Below are positions 45,031 to 54,463 of a stretch of 64,000 nucleotides of DNA, piece after piece. Made by a program: the position numbers and the translations under genes. The stretch comes from Desulfovulcanus ferrireducens (GTDB lineage Bacteria > Desulfobacterota > Desulfovibrionia > Desulfovibrionales > Desulfonatronovibrionaceae): positions 1 through 64,000 of the forward strand of contig NZ_JAGUQP010000016.1 of the NCBI RefSeq assembly GCF_018704065.1, written 5' to 3'. Positions within the stretch are counted from its first letter, which is position 1; every line of letters begins with the position of its first letter. The notes beneath the pieces were generated by a model. The model worked only from the letters and a program-made list of their open reading frames with translations, searched no databases and was not told the origin of the DNA.

Positions 45031-46626
45031 ATGGATAAATATAAATTGAGTTTGAACGAAGAGTTAGAGCAGACAGAGCAAAAGCTGGCCGTCCTGATCA
45101 ACAAAAGAACTCGTCTTTTGGGCAAAATTGCTCAAAAAAGAATGGAGAAAAATAAAAGCCTAGTGGATTCTGGTCTGGAGAAAAGGCTCTGGTCATTATG
45201 GAAAAATCATTTCAAAGGGGAAAACCAGAGGGCTTACCGCCAATTGTTTACTATTTTAAATAGCCTTAGCTATGGCCAGGCTGAGAAGAAAAAATTTTCA
45301 GACAAACCTTTTTGTCTATACCCCACCAAAAAGCCACTAAATGTCCACATAGATGGCCCAAGAGATATTTTTCAAGCCAGGATATGCACTTTTTTGGCCG
45401 GCTTGGCAGACAAACCTGTACACATAGACAATTTCCCCATCAACGACTCTCTCATCGAATTAATTAAAGCTTTAAACCAGTGTGGAGCTAGACTTACATG
45501 GAAAGACAAAATTTTTAGTTCAGAGCCTGCTACCTTAACCTGTGCCAACAAATCCATCTTTGTAGGCCAAAATGCATTCAATTTTTATCTTTTGCTCTGT
45601 CTAAGCTTAGGTGAAGCCGGAGTAACAAAATTTACCAGTGCATCTAACCTCAAGATCCTGAATTTAAAACCTATCCAGGACATCCTGCCCCAATTGGGAG
45701 CCAGGCTAAGTTCTACCTACCCTCAAAGCTTCTCTCTCCCTGCCAAACTAGAAGTCAGCGGGAAAATTCCAGGCCAAATCACCCTGCCAGAGGCTGTTGA
45801 CCCGGATTTTGTCCTGGCCCTTGCTTTAGCAGCATGCACCTATTCCAGTCCCTTGACCATTAACTTTTCACATGGGGTTCAGCTCGAAAAGGTCAAACAA
45901 ACCCAAAGAGTTATGCAAAGCTGGGGCATAAAAACTTTACTTAGCGAGCAGAGTCTAACCATTCACCCAGGTCGTCCGGAACTTTTAAAAAATTTTCATT
46001 TGCAATTGGATCCCATTCTTAGTGCCTATCTACTGGCTCTACCACTCTTTGCTGGCGGAGAGGTAACACTTCGGGGGCATTGGCCAAAAGACAGTTCACT
46101 TGCTACGGCCATTTACAATCTACTTGGACAGGCTGGTCTGAAGCTTACGACTTCAGCAGATCAGATTGCTGCCATCCCAGCTCACAGACCTGCTGAATGT
46201 TTTATTGACATAAGCGACTACCCTGAACTCGCTCCCCTTGCTCTGCCTTTGCTACTTTCCTTTAAAAGCTCGGCCACCATATTTATCCCTACCGACACTG
46301 AGCAGGCCGAATTTGCTATAGACCTGTTAAAATTTCTAAATTTAGATTTTAATCTCTACCCAAGTCGTCTGGAAATCAACTTTCAAGACAAGGGTCCCAG
46401 AAAAGAACTCTGGCATAGCCCTGACCCATACTGGACATTAGGCTATGCACTGAGTTCATTTATTTTCAAGGGTGTTTGTCTGGCTAATCCTGGCAGTTTA
46501 ACCGCTATCTGGCCAGACTTCTGGAAAATATTTCAAAATCTACCGGACCCGCAAAATCAAATAACACCAACTAGTGCAGGAGAGAAAAATGACCAACCAG
46601 GTCGAAGGCGATTCATTGTCTCGTGA
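45031..46626 (+). CDS. Degenerate EPSP-synthase-like protein with helical N-terminal domain
   Basis: 531 residues. The first 60 residues are a charged helical segment resembling a chorismate mutase type II fold (LINKRTRLLGKIAQKR). The rest follows the EPSP synthase double-barrel pattern, including IDGPRDIFQARICTFLAGLA, LALALAACTY and an AIYNLLGQAGLKL segment. The usual active residues are lost: the PEP/shikimate motif GSKS reads GPRD, the NAGTAMR loop reads VGQNAFNFYLLL, and the RxKES region reads WPKDSSLA. It is probably a catalytically dead homologue; annotating it as AroA would be misleading. Ribosome site GAGGAAA. Confidence 0.72.
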   Translation: MDKYKLSLNEELEQTEQKLAVLINKRTRLLGKIAQKRMEKNKSLVDSGLEKRLWSLWKNHFKGENQRAYRQLFTILNSLSYGQAEKKKFSDKPFCLYPTKKPLNVHIDGPRDIFQARICTFLAGLADKPVHIDNFPINDSLIELIKALNQCGARLTWKDKIFSSEPATLTCANKSIFVGQNAFNFYLLLCLSLGEAGVTKFTSASNLKILNLKPIQDILPQLGARLSSTYPQSFSLPAKLEVSGKIPGQITLPEAVDPDFVLALALAACTYSSPLTINFSHGVQLEKVKQTQRVMQSWGIKTLLSEQSLTIHPGRPELLKNFHLQLDPILSAYLLALPLFAGGEVTLRGHWPKDSSLATAIYNLLGQAGLKLTTSADQIAAIPAHRPAECFIDISDYPELAPLALPLLLSFKSSATIFIPTDTEQAEFAIDLLKFLNLDFNLYPSRLEINFQDKGPRKELWHSPDPYWTLGYALSSFIFKGVCLANPGSLTAIWPDFWKIFQNLPDPQNQITPTSAGEKNDQPGRRRFIVS

Positions 46627-46837
46627 AATTGAAGCCTTAAATAATGAAATCAAAGAATTGGAAAAGCAAAAAAAAGAATGCTTACAAAAACTTATTGAAC
46701 TAAGGAGTCAAGAAGATCCTAAGACAGGCAAATTTTTTCCCGAACAGATATTTTCCCTGCAGCAAGAAAAATTGCGCCTAGAAGTCGAAATCGATCTGCG
46801 CCGCAAAAAAATCAACCGTTTAACTTATGAAATTTAA
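46589..46837 (+). CDS. Small coiled-coil protein
   Basis: 82 residues, almost entirely charged helix with heptad-like spacing: REIEALNNEIKELEKQKKEC and a later LQQEKLRLEVEIDLRRKKIN. There are no membrane segments. The start was placed at the ATG after GGAG(AGAAAA); an upstream GTG would lie inside the preceding gene with no better site. It overlaps the EPSP-like gene by 38 bp. Function unknown; possibly a scaffolding partner. Confidence 0.65.
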   Translation: MTNQVEGDSLSREIEALNNEIKELEKQKKECLQKLIELRSQEDPKTGKFFPEQIFSLQQEKLRLEVEIDLRRKKINRLTYEI

Positions 46838-46915
46838 AAAGCAATTGAACAACATTTGGTTACTTGAATAAGAGTTGGCCGCTTTTAATGAATAAATAAC
46901 CAAAATCAGCTTACA

Positions 46916-48340
46916 ATGACACCAAAGTTTGCTTTGATTGGGCCCAGTAAAAAAGTGGCTTACATGGCCAGAAGTTTCTTTAAAAACAAGAGAGAATGGG
47001 AACAGTTGGGTCGTCTTGTATCTGTAACCACTACTGACGGACAATCCATTGAGCTGGACATCCCGCACTATTTCGATTGGCAGGATATGTTAGCTCAACA
47101 CCAGATAGACTCTATCATCAACCTCGATCACGATCCGGCCCTCAAACAGGAACTCCGCCGAAACCTGCCCAGCGACGTAGACCTTTCTGAAAATATTCCC
47201 GGCCAGCTGCTGCACACTCTATTTTTAGCCAAATCAGTCCATAAGCAAAAAGCCTTGGACAAAAACATTTTTTTAGAGCAAGTCGTTCATGCATTGCCCT
47301 TTGCCATCATCGTCTATGACCGCCAGGGTCGAGTTATTTATTGGAACGAACATTGTGAACAAATGACAGGGGTCAAGGCCAAGGATGTTTTGGGTAAAAA
47401 AAAGGTCGGCATTATATTTTATCCTTATCATCGCCCCTTGGTTGGTCAATTGATTTTAGAAAGTCTTGATCCCGATGTAATCCGCCAAATTTTCAACGAA
47501 CAGGATACAAATATTAAATCCTTCCCCAATGGCATCCAAGTATCGGGGTTTATCCCTCTCCGTTCCCGCATTCAAGGCTATTATCAGATCACTGCCATGC
47601 GCATAGTGAGAAACGACAAGGTGTTGGGGGCTTTCCAGCTGATCCATGATGTTAATTCCCTGGTTCTTTTAAAAAATCAGCTGCGCAATCAACAAGAAAT
47701 CATGCAAAATATCCTGCTCAGGTTGCCTTTTCCTCTTATCCACACCAATCTCAAAGGAGATATCTTTTTTACCAACAAGGCCGCGGAAAATGATTTTATT
47801 CCGTTTACTGGCAATGAGAAGGCTGAGAATGTCTTTGACCTCATCCCGGAAGCCAAAAATCAGATATCCGAACATCTTTCCACCCTTCAGAAAGACGTAT
47901 TAACACGCGATCTCGCCCAAAAATTTACACTAGACCTAAACAGTAAACAATGGGATGTAACCTGTATTATCATACCGGATGAACAAAATAAAAACAGTGG
48001 CTTGATCTGGATTCTGCGTAATATCAGTGCTGAAGAAACACGGGATAGACTCAATGCTGCCCTGGCCATGTCCGGAGCTATCAGTCACGAACTGGCTCAA
48101 CCTCTAACAGCTATAGTTAACTCCGCCCAACTCCTAGCGCGCACCGAAGCGACTGATGTAGAACGTATCAGGCGTCACCAGAAGATAATTACCACCGAAA
48201 GTGAACGTGTCTTCAAAATTTACCGTAAACTACAAAATATTACCCAATTCAAAGTCCAAAAATATTTGGATACCCAAATTTTGGACTTGGAAGAATCCTC
48301 AGATGATCTTTCAAGTTTCGAAACCAAACAAATTGAATAA
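46916..48340 (+). CDS. PAS-HisKA protein lacking an ATPase domain
   Basis: 474 residues. An N-terminal unknown domain (1-115), a PAS domain (about 125-250, VIYWNEHCEQMTGVKAKDV), a second PAS-like region (about 260-370) and a HisKA motif AISHELAQPLTAIVNSAQLL near residue 386. The protein ends about 88 residues later without any N, G1 or G2 box. A MITE-like element starts at the stop codon, but the TAA already lies in the target site, so the insertion did not truncate the gene. It may act as a dimerisation or phosphotransfer scaffold needing a separate kinase. Confidence 0.85.
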   Translation: MTPKFALIGPSKKVAYMARSFFKNKREWEQLGRLVSVTTTDGQSIELDIPHYFDWQDMLAQHQIDSIINLDHDPALKQELRRNLPSDVDLSENIPGQLLHTLFLAKSVHKQKALDKNIFLEQVVHALPFAIIVYDRQGRVIYWNEHCEQMTGVKAKDVLGKKKVGIIFYPYHRPLVGQLILESLDPDVIRQIFNEQDTNIKSFPNGIQVSGFIPLRSRIQGYYQITAMRIVRNDKVLGAFQLIHDVNSLVLLKNQLRNQQEIMQNILLRLPFPLIHTNLKGDIFFTNKAAENDFIPFTGNEKAENVFDLIPEAKNQISEHLSTLQKDVLTRDLAQKFTLDLNSKQWDVTCIIIPDEQNKNSGLIWILRNISAEETRDRLNAALAMSGAISHELAQPLTAIVNSAQLLARTEATDVERIRRHQKIITTESERVFKIYRKLQNITQFKVQKYLDTQILDLEESSDDLSSFETKQIE

Positions 48341-48441
48341 GAGATTGTAGCCAATCCTTACTTAAGGGGACAAATTTTCATAATTTTTTCCTACTCCTGA
48401 TTTCTAATCTGGTAGTCAAAATGGGGTTTGGCCACAGACTC
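48341..48441. mobile_element. Family 1 MITE-like element, 101 bp, reversed
   Basis: Both termini are present in inverted order (left GAGATTGTAGCCAATCC, right GGTTTGGCCACAGACTC). The flanking duplication is ATAA (48337-48340, 48442-48445). The left duplication contains the stop codon of the preceding gene. It lacks the internal part of the 317-bp element, so it is a deletion derivative. Confidence 0.75.
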
Positions 48442-48526
48442 ATAAAATCGTCCTGGATACTTCACATTTAACACCCCACAAAGGTATGGCCAAGTTATTC
48501 ACCGTTACATATTTTGATATCATAAA

Positions 48527-48607
48527 CTCAACTCTGACACGATTAACATCCTCAAATTACTACACAATGGAAGAAAATGCGCTCGCAAATTAACTTAGAA
48601 AGTTGAG
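48527..48607. repeat. Family 3 short inverted-end element, 81 bp
   Basis: Begins CTCAACTCTGACACGATTAA and ends TTAGAAAGTTGAG; the outer 7 bp (CTCAACT / AGTTGAG) are a perfect inverted pair. A diverged, interrupted copy in opposite orientation lies at 76-359. No coding capacity. The region 48442-48886 contains no gene. Confidence 0.55.
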
Positions 48608-48886
48608 GTCATAAAAACTTACTCATCTCTTTCAACAAGTGTCACTGAGCTCGCCTAAGGAGGGGTTTGACTGTCACCATACAGTCCGAGTTAGACTAGA
48701 CCATGAAACATGGGAAACTCTGACTTGCTGGAATTTAAAAATTAGTTTACTGCCCATTAATTCGTGAACTTTAAGGTTCAAGCAAACAAAAACGCGTAAT
48801 AAAAAGATACGATTACACTTCTGATTTTTTTTAGACCTTAACATGTTTAAAAGTTTGACATTTATTGTTTAGCATTTAGCCTTGAC

Positions 48887-49055
48887 TAAATTGAACGATT
48901 TTTAAGATTTTTAAGTTAGTTTTACGTTAAACACATAGAAATAAATACATTTTTACTAACGATTTTCATCCAACTGCTGAGATTGCGAGAAGCGAGCCTG
49001 AACGAAGCGGCGAAGCAATCTCAAACTTTAGCCTGCAAAAAAATGCACAATTTAA
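48887..49055. repeat. Family 2 repeat, about 169 bp
   Basis: Starts AAATTGAACGATTTTTAAG and ends CTGCAAAAAAATGCACAATT. The core carries TGAGATTGCGAGAAGCGAGC and the mirror segment GCGAAGCAATCTCAAAC. Three relatives are at 56745, 60476 and 62788. It lies upstream of the ppiD-like gene, within its leader region. Confidence 0.6.
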
Positions 49056-49133
49056 GTCCTGGTTAAAGCAGGACAAAATTGAACCTTATACAGGTCCATA
49101 CTTATCAAAAGATATACAAAAAAAGGAGTAGCA

Positions 49134-51029
49134 ATGTTAGATAAGATACGTCAAAATGCTCAGTCCTGGGCTATAAAATTACTTTTTGGGTTAATTGTGG
49201 TCGTATTTATTTTTTGGGGAGTGGGTAGTTTTCGCAGCAACAGAGCTTCCACCTTGGCCTTGGTCAACGATAAACCCATCCTCGTTCAAGATTTCGTCCG
49301 GGCTTATGAAAGCAGTGTCCGGGCCATGCGCCAGCAAAATCCCAACTTAACAGATGAAGCTTTGAAAAACATGCGCTTCAAAGAACAAGTGTTGAATCAA
49401 CTCATCAATGCTGAACTGCTGACTCAAAAGGCTAAAGAATGGGGATTAACTATCACCCCGGCAGAACTAAGATATGAAATCAGTCAAATTCCGGTCTTTT
49501 TGAATGAAAACAAACAATTTGATCCTAGCCGTTATCAGGAGGTTCTAAAGGCCAACAGCCTGACACCGGCCCAGTTTGAAGAGGACTACGCTCACAATCT
49601 GCTCATGCAAAAAGTTCAGGACTATATTGCCCTGCCCACCACTCCGTCCGATGAGGAGGTACGCGAATTTTTTAATTTTGCCCGCGAGCAAATGACTATA
49701 AACTACATTCAGTTCAACTGGCTGGACTTTAAGGACAAGGTCAAGCCGGAACAAAAAGCCGTGGAAACTTACTATGACCAGCACAAAAACGAGTTTATGG
49801 AGCCGGCAAAGATTAAAATCGCCTATCTGGAATTAACCCCAAATGCCTTGGCTGATAAAGAAAATATCTCTGATCAGGAAGTAAAAAATTATTACCAGGC
49901 ACACAAAGAGCAGTTTAAACAAGAAGAGATGGTCAAGGCCAAGCATATTTTGATAAAATTGAACCCCGATGCTCCAGAAGAAAAAGTCCAGGCTGCAAAG
50001 AAAAAAATTGCTCGCATTCAGGCTGAGTTAAAAAAAGGGAAAACATTTGAGGAACTGGCAAAAAAATATTCTCAGGGACCAAGCAGTGTACGCGGAGGAG
50101 AGCTGGGTTGGTTTGGCCGAGGTCAGATGGTTAAAAAATTTGAGGAGGCCGCTTTTGACTTAAAACCAGGTCAGATCAGTGAACCGGTACGCACCAGGTT
50201 TGGCCTGCACTTGATTAAAGTGGATGACTATAAAGCTCCCGGGACTAAGCCTCTGGAAGAGGTTAAAGCAGAAATTAAGGAGACTATTGGCCAGGAAAAG
50301 GCAGCCGATAAGATTGCAGACCTTTTGGACAATGTTTTGGAACTGGTGGTCACCGGTTCCGACCTTAAAACTGCTGCCAAGAAATTCAACCTGAGCGTCG
50401 AGGAATCAGGTTTCTTTACCCGTAAGCAAGGGCCTCTGGGCCTAGGTTTACCTCCATCTGCTATAGATAAGCTCTTTAAGCTTCAGACAGGCGAAGTTAC
50501 CCAGACCCCGATCATGCTTGAAGATGGCTATGTCCTGGCCCAAAAATTAGATGAGAAACCTGCCCAGGCAAAACCTCTGGAGCAAGTAAAGGACGAAATT
50601 GTCCAGCTTCTGACTAAACAAGGGGCCATGGCTCTTGCCAAACAAGAAGCTGAGGATGCCCTCGCTAAAATTCTGGCAGCCAAAGACAAGCCTGCTCCGG
50701 GTTTCAAAGATAAAATTAAAACAAGTGAACCTTTTGGCCGGAGAGGCTTTATTCCTAAACTGGGCTTTAATCCTGAACTGGTAGAAGACCTCTTTCAGGT
50801 CGAACCTGGTACTTGGTTGTCCAAAGCCTATGAATTGCCAAGTGGCTATATACTGGCCCAGGCCAAAGAACATATCCTCCCCAAAGAGGAGGACTTTGCC
50901 AAGGAAAAGAAATTCTGGCTGGCATCTTATGCCCGTATCCAGGAACAACAACTTTTCCAAGCCTTCATAACCGACCTTCGCAATAAGGCAAAAATTGAAA
51001 TTGTTAACCCAAAAATCCTGGAATACTAA
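49134..51029 (+). CDS. PpiD/SurA-type peptidyl-prolyl isomerase
   Basis: 631 residues. A single N-terminal membrane anchor (about 14-33, LLFGLIVVVFIFWGVGSF) is followed by a SurA-N-like domain (about 40-190) and a parvulin rotamase domain (about 265-360: MVKAKHILIKLNPDAPE, GELGWFGRGQMVKKFEEAAF). A C-terminal domain resembles further SurA-type repeats (about 380-600). This is the topology of PpiD, the periplasmic chaperone near the Sec translocon. The start follows AAGGAG (7 nt). Confidence 0.92.
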   Translation: MLDKIRQNAQSWAIKLLFGLIVVVFIFWGVGSFRSNRASTLALVNDKPILVQDFVRAYESSVRAMRQQNPNLTDEALKNMRFKEQVLNQLINAELLTQKAKEWGLTITPAELRYEISQIPVFLNENKQFDPSRYQEVLKANSLTPAQFEEDYAHNLLMQKVQDYIALPTTPSDEEVREFFNFAREQMTINYIQFNWLDFKDKVKPEQKAVETYYDQHKNEFMEPAKIKIAYLELTPNALADKENISDQEVKNYYQAHKEQFKQEEMVKAKHILIKLNPDAPEEKVQAAKKKIARIQAELKKGKTFEELAKKYSQGPSSVRGGELGWFGRGQMVKKFEEAAFDLKPGQISEPVRTRFGLHLIKVDDYKAPGTKPLEEVKAEIKETIGQEKAADKIADLLDNVLELVVTGSDLKTAAKKFNLSVEESGFFTRKQGPLGLGLPPSAIDKLFKLQTGEVTQTPIMLEDGYVLAQKLDEKPAQAKPLEQVKDEIVQLLTKQGAMALAKQEAEDALAKILAAKDKPAPGFKDKIKTSEPFGRRGFIPKLGFNPELVEDLFQVEPGTWLSKAYELPSGYILAQAKEHILPKEEDFAKEKKFWLASYARIQEQQLFQAFITDLRNKAKIEIVNPKILEY

Positions 51030-51075
51030 GTCATACTTTGTCCCGCCATGCGCGGGGTAAAATAAAGAATAACAT

Positions 51076-51129
51076 TATCTAGACACAAAAAAAGGGGCAT
51101 AAATATGCCCCTTTTTTTGTGTCTAGATA
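51076..51129. terminator. Bidirectional terminator with 26-bp perfect stem
   Basis: A perfectly symmetric 26-bp arm (start TATCTAGACACAAAAAAAGG) around a 2-nt centre. A-run and T-run flank a GGGGCATA/TATGCCCC stem, so it works in both directions between the converging ppiD-like gene and the VKOR gene. Confidence 0.9.
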
Positions 51130-51151
51130 AAAAATACTGCCTGGCCATTGT

Positions 51152-52144
51152 CTAGTCACTTAACTCTTTTCTTGGAAACACAATGCTTGTTACGACAATA
51201 CCCTTTTTCTTCAGGTAATTTAGGATGTATCTTTCACCGCTCAGTACTACTCTCCTGCCCGGATTCTCATCAATGATCAACAGCGGCACACCCTTATAAC
51301 CATGGCCCCTAAAATAATCTCGTACATTCTTAATCTTTTCCTCAAGACCTTCAGGGACTGAAATTGGTTCAACCTGCTCTAAGCTTTCTATACGCAGTAT
51401 CTCCAGAAATAGATTCTTAGTCTCTTTTTCCGCAGCTAGAATATGTGCGATTCTTTGCAGATCTGACGGTTTAGCATCCAGAGGATTTAAATGCCATTTA
51501 AAGGCAGTTGGGTTATTAATAGCAAGATTAGCCATTAATTTGCTACAATGATCACAGTGCAGACTAAAAAACAAATAAAATTTAGGCCAATCTCTGGTTT
51601 CTTTGCCAGGCCAAGAAAAAACCGTAAGTTCACTCAATTGCGGAGTTTTGGGAGAAAACTTGAGTACCGAGTTAGCTGTAAACCCTCCGACCCACACAGC
51701 AAATCCCAAAACAGCGATAGCCAGTGAACGTCTGAACCAGGCGAAAAATACCAGGCAAAAAAATAGTGCCAGGCCCACGCCGATACACAAAGCACAGCGC
51801 TCCTTAAGCGCCATAAATTGAAAGCCGAGCAGACCTCCATCAAAAGCCAAACTACCGAGCAATAAAGTAAAACTTGCGCCCCACAACCATTTTTTATCAT
51901 AACGGCAGGCAAAAAAAAGGAGAAGCCACAATAACCAAAAAAACAAGGCGCCGAGCACGATCAAAAAAGTATCGCCAAAACGAACATACTCACTCACTAT
52001 CTGACAGGATTGGGAAGTACACAGACTTGTTTTTTGGCTGTGCTTAAGCCATGTATCCACACTTAAAACCAATGCGGCTATTGCCGGTGGGAATTGGACC
52101 AAAAGTTGCTTCAAACTAAACTTTTGCACAGAGATATTTGACAT
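51152..52144 (-). CDS. VKOR-thioredoxin fusion (disulfide-bond formation)
   Basis: About 330 residues. The N-terminal part has four to five helices with the VKOR pairs: CTSQSC in the periplasmic loop and CALCIG (CxxC) next to a helix. The C-terminal part (about 190-330) is a thioredoxin-like domain with CDHC. Such fusions couple quinone reduction to disulfide formation in the periplasm. The start was chosen at the Met with AAGGGTGG upstream, eight residues inside the longest frame. Confidence 0.85.
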   Translation of the reverse strand: MSNISVQKFSLKQLLVQFPPAIAALVLSVDTWLKHSQKTSLCTSQSCQIVSEYVRFGDTFLIVLGALFFWLLWLLLFFACRYDKKWLWGASFTLLLGSLAFDGGLLGFQFMALKERCALCIGVGLALFFCLVFFAWFRRSLAIAVLGFAVWVGGFTANSVLKFSPKTPQLSELTVFSWPGKETRDWPKFYLFFSLHCDHCSKLMANLAINNPTAFKWHLNPLDAKPSDLQRIAHILAAEKETKNLFLEILRIESLEQVEPISVPEGLEEKIKNVRDYFRGHGYKGVPLLIIDENPGRRVVLSGERYILNYLKKKGIVVTSIVFPRKELSD

Positions 52145-52197
52145 TATACTACCACCCTTTACTAACAAATTGAATTTATTTGCACTTTATTTACAAT

Positions 52198-52226
52198 TTG
52201 ACAGGTCAGCTATAAATGTACATAGT
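52198..52226 (+). promoter_or_regulatory. Sigma-70 type promoter
   Basis: TTGACA, 17-bp spacer, CATAGT: a perfect -35 and a 4/6 -10, giving a start around 52233, 36 nt before the BI-1-family gene. Confidence 0.55.
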
Positions 52227-52268
52227 AAAAAATAAATCAGGCAACAACCTTTAATTTAGGAGGAAACA

Positions 52269-52976
52269 ATGGCAGATTTTCGCACCTATTCCACCCCTAA
52301 AGTGCGGACTGAAGTGCTCAATGTATTCATGCGCGGGGTTTACCAATGGATGGCCATAGGTTTGGGGCTAACAGCCCTGGTAGCCTATTTCGTAGCCTCA
52401 TCCCCAATTCTTATTCAGGCTATTTTTGGCAATCCCCTGCTCTTTTGGGGGTTGATTATTGGGGAACTCCTGCTTGTAGTCGGCATCAGCGGAGGAATTA
52501 CCCGCTTGTCAGCATCAGCCGCCACATCTTTATTTCTCGTCTACAGTGGTCTTAATGGAATTACTCTTTCAGCTGTTCTTTTAATTTACACGGCCACATC
52601 CATTGCTTCAACTTTTGTGGTTTGTGCCGGTATGTTTGCAGCCATGAGTATTTATGGATTGACCACTAAAAAAGACCTTACCTCGTGGGGCAGCTTTTTA
52701 TTCATGGGACTGGTGGGCATCATTCTGACTTCCATCGTAAATATCTTTTTAAAGAGCCCGGCAGTACACTTTGTCATCAGCGGTATCGGCGTCATTATCT
52801 TTGTTGGCCTAACTGCCTATGACACTCAAAAATTAAAAGTGATGGGTGAAAGCGCCCCCCTGGATGATTCACTGGCCATGCGCAGGGGCACAATCCTGGG
52901 TGCACTGACACTCTATCTTGATTTTATCAACCTTTTTCTCATGCTTCTCCGCTTTTTTGGGCAATCCCGCGACTAA
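52269..52976 (+). CDS. Bax inhibitor-1/YccA family membrane protein
   Basis: 235 residues, seven membrane helices. A cytoplasmic N-terminus (VRTEVLNVFMRGVYQWMAIG) precedes the helices, and the last segments contain GLTAYDTQKLK and ALTLYLDFINLFLMLLRFFG, the family's conserved acidic and tyrosine region. Related proteins regulate membrane protease FtsH or act as calcium leak channels. Ribosome site GGAGGAA. Confidence 0.9.
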   Translation: MADFRTYSTPKVRTEVLNVFMRGVYQWMAIGLGLTALVAYFVASSPILIQAIFGNPLLFWGLIIGELLLVVGISGGITRLSASAATSLFLVYSGLNGITLSAVLLIYTATSIASTFVVCAGMFAAMSIYGLTTKKDLTSWGSFLFMGLVGIILTSIVNIFLKSPAVHFVISGIGVIIFVGLTAYDTQKLKVMGESAPLDDSLAMRRGTILGALTLYLDFINLFLMLLRFFGQSRD

Positions 52977-53041
52977 CTTTTTTGGAGCCAGGTCACGCAT
53001 CCTTATCCTACCAGGATGGGCTCGTGGCCTGGCTTATAATC

Positions 53042-54094
53042 ATGTCTGACTTGATTTCCTGGCAAAAAAAACTCTGTCCTGCTTTATGGCCCATCAGTCT
53101 ACTTTATGGGCTTGGTATGCGCCTAAGGTCTACTTATTGGGCCCACTCCACCCATACTTGGAACCCTCCTATACCCTGCATTTCTGTGGGAAATATCTCC
53201 TGGGGCGGGACAGGAAAGACTCCTTTTTGTCAATATCTCCTTAAATTATCTCTCAAGTATAATCTGCGTCCCGTCATCCTCACTCGCGGCTATAAAGCTA
53301 GCCCCCCGGTCTATCCACATCTGGTCCAGGTAAATGATGACCCTAAAACCTGCGGAGATGAACCACTACTTCTTGCCGCGTCTCATGCCCAGGCTAAGGT
53401 TGTGGTCGATCCAAACCGAACCAGAGCAGGTAAATGGGCTATTGCGAATCTAGACCCTGACCTATTCATACTGGATGACGGTTTTCAACACCAGAAGCTT
53501 CACCGGCATCTGAATCTGGTTCTTTTTTCCCCTAATGATTTCTTGATTCACTGGAATAAAGTCATACCGGCCGGTCCCTGGCGAGAACCAAAAACAGCTC
53601 TTAACCGGGCGGATATATTTTTGATCAATACCTGGAACAGAGATAGGCAGACACTGGCAACTTATGTAGCCCGGAAACTGACCCCTTTTAACAAGCCTAT
53701 TTTCTACTTCCGCATTTGTCCCCGTGCACTTATCAACTTAAATACACAGACAAGACATCCTCATTTAAACAACGAGCCATATATCCTGGTCACTGGCATT
53801 GCCAATCCAAAAAAAGTCCTATCCACCATCACTCATTTCCTAGGTTATCCACCCAAGAACCATCTTTTTTTTCCAGACCACCATCATTTTGAAAAAAAAG
53901 ACTTTGAGCATATTCTTCAGCTAGCTCACAACGACAAAATCAAACACATAGTTTGTACTACAAAAGACGCACTTAAGTTGAAAAAATTCACCTACCCACA
54001 CCTCCTTGCCCTGGAAATAGAAGTCCAGTTTGATACAGAAGACGAGCAACGTTTTGAACAAATTTTACTAAAAAAAATATCAAGGCAGGATTAA
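53042..54094 (+). CDS. lpxK: Tetraacyldisaccharide 4'-kinase
   Basis: About 350 residues. P-loop VGNISWGGTGKTPF, then ILTRGYKA, CGDEPLLLA, DPNRTRAGKW, FILDDGFQHQKLHRHLNL: the LpxK set. It adds the 4'-phosphate to lipid A precursor at the inner membrane, confirming a lipid A-type outer membrane. The start is uncertain: ATG at 53042 has no good ribosome site. A TTG start 20 codons upstream is possible but adds residues that do not resemble LpxK. Confidence 0.9.
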   Translation: MSDLISWQKKLCPALWPISLLYGLGMRLRSTYWAHSTHTWNPPIPCISVGNISWGGTGKTPFCQYLLKLSLKYNLRPVILTRGYKASPPVYPHLVQVNDDPKTCGDEPLLLAASHAQAKVVVDPNRTRAGKWAIANLDPDLFILDDGFQHQKLHRHLNLVLFSPNDFLIHWNKVIPAGPWREPKTALNRADIFLINTWNRDRQTLATYVARKLTPFNKPIFYFRICPRALINLNTQTRHPHLNNEPYILVTGIANPKKVLSTITHFLGYPPKNHLFFPDHHHFEKKDFEHILQLAHNDKIKHIVCTTKDALKLKKFTYPHLLALEIEVQFDTEDEQRFEQILLKKISRQD

Positions 54095-54463
54095 AAGATA
54101 AAAAGGACAAAAGGTTAAGGGAGAAGAAGATTTAAATGTAGTGTTGAAGCATAATATTAGTTGAACAAAAAAAATATAGAGAGTACCTACCATTAGGTCG
54201 CTCAGGTTAGCGAAAGGACGTATTGAAAATTAAATAAGAATCAAATGGCAAAAATTTAAACAAAATTGTGTTATCATGATTAAGAAAAATATTATCTTAT
54301 TGAAAAAACTTAAGAAACATCTTGTAAATATACACTTACAAAAATTAACTCCCGTTCTCGTGGCAGACACAAGCTGAAAAAATTGATTTCTTGCAGTTGT
54401 ATATTTTACAGTATGACAAAAAAGACATACTCTTTCAAACTTTAAAATAAAGGATACTTAAAT
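54095..54463. other. Intergenic region upstream of rnr
   Basis: 369 bases, AT-rich, no gene visible. TTGAAA (54299-54304), a 17-bp spacer and TGTAAA form a weak promoter candidate for rnr. Confidence 0.3.

Noticed and set aside
48300-48441. The MITE-like element truncated the PAS-HisKA gene
   Set aside because: The TAA stop is inside the 4-bp target sequence and remains in place if the element is removed, so the insertion did not create it.
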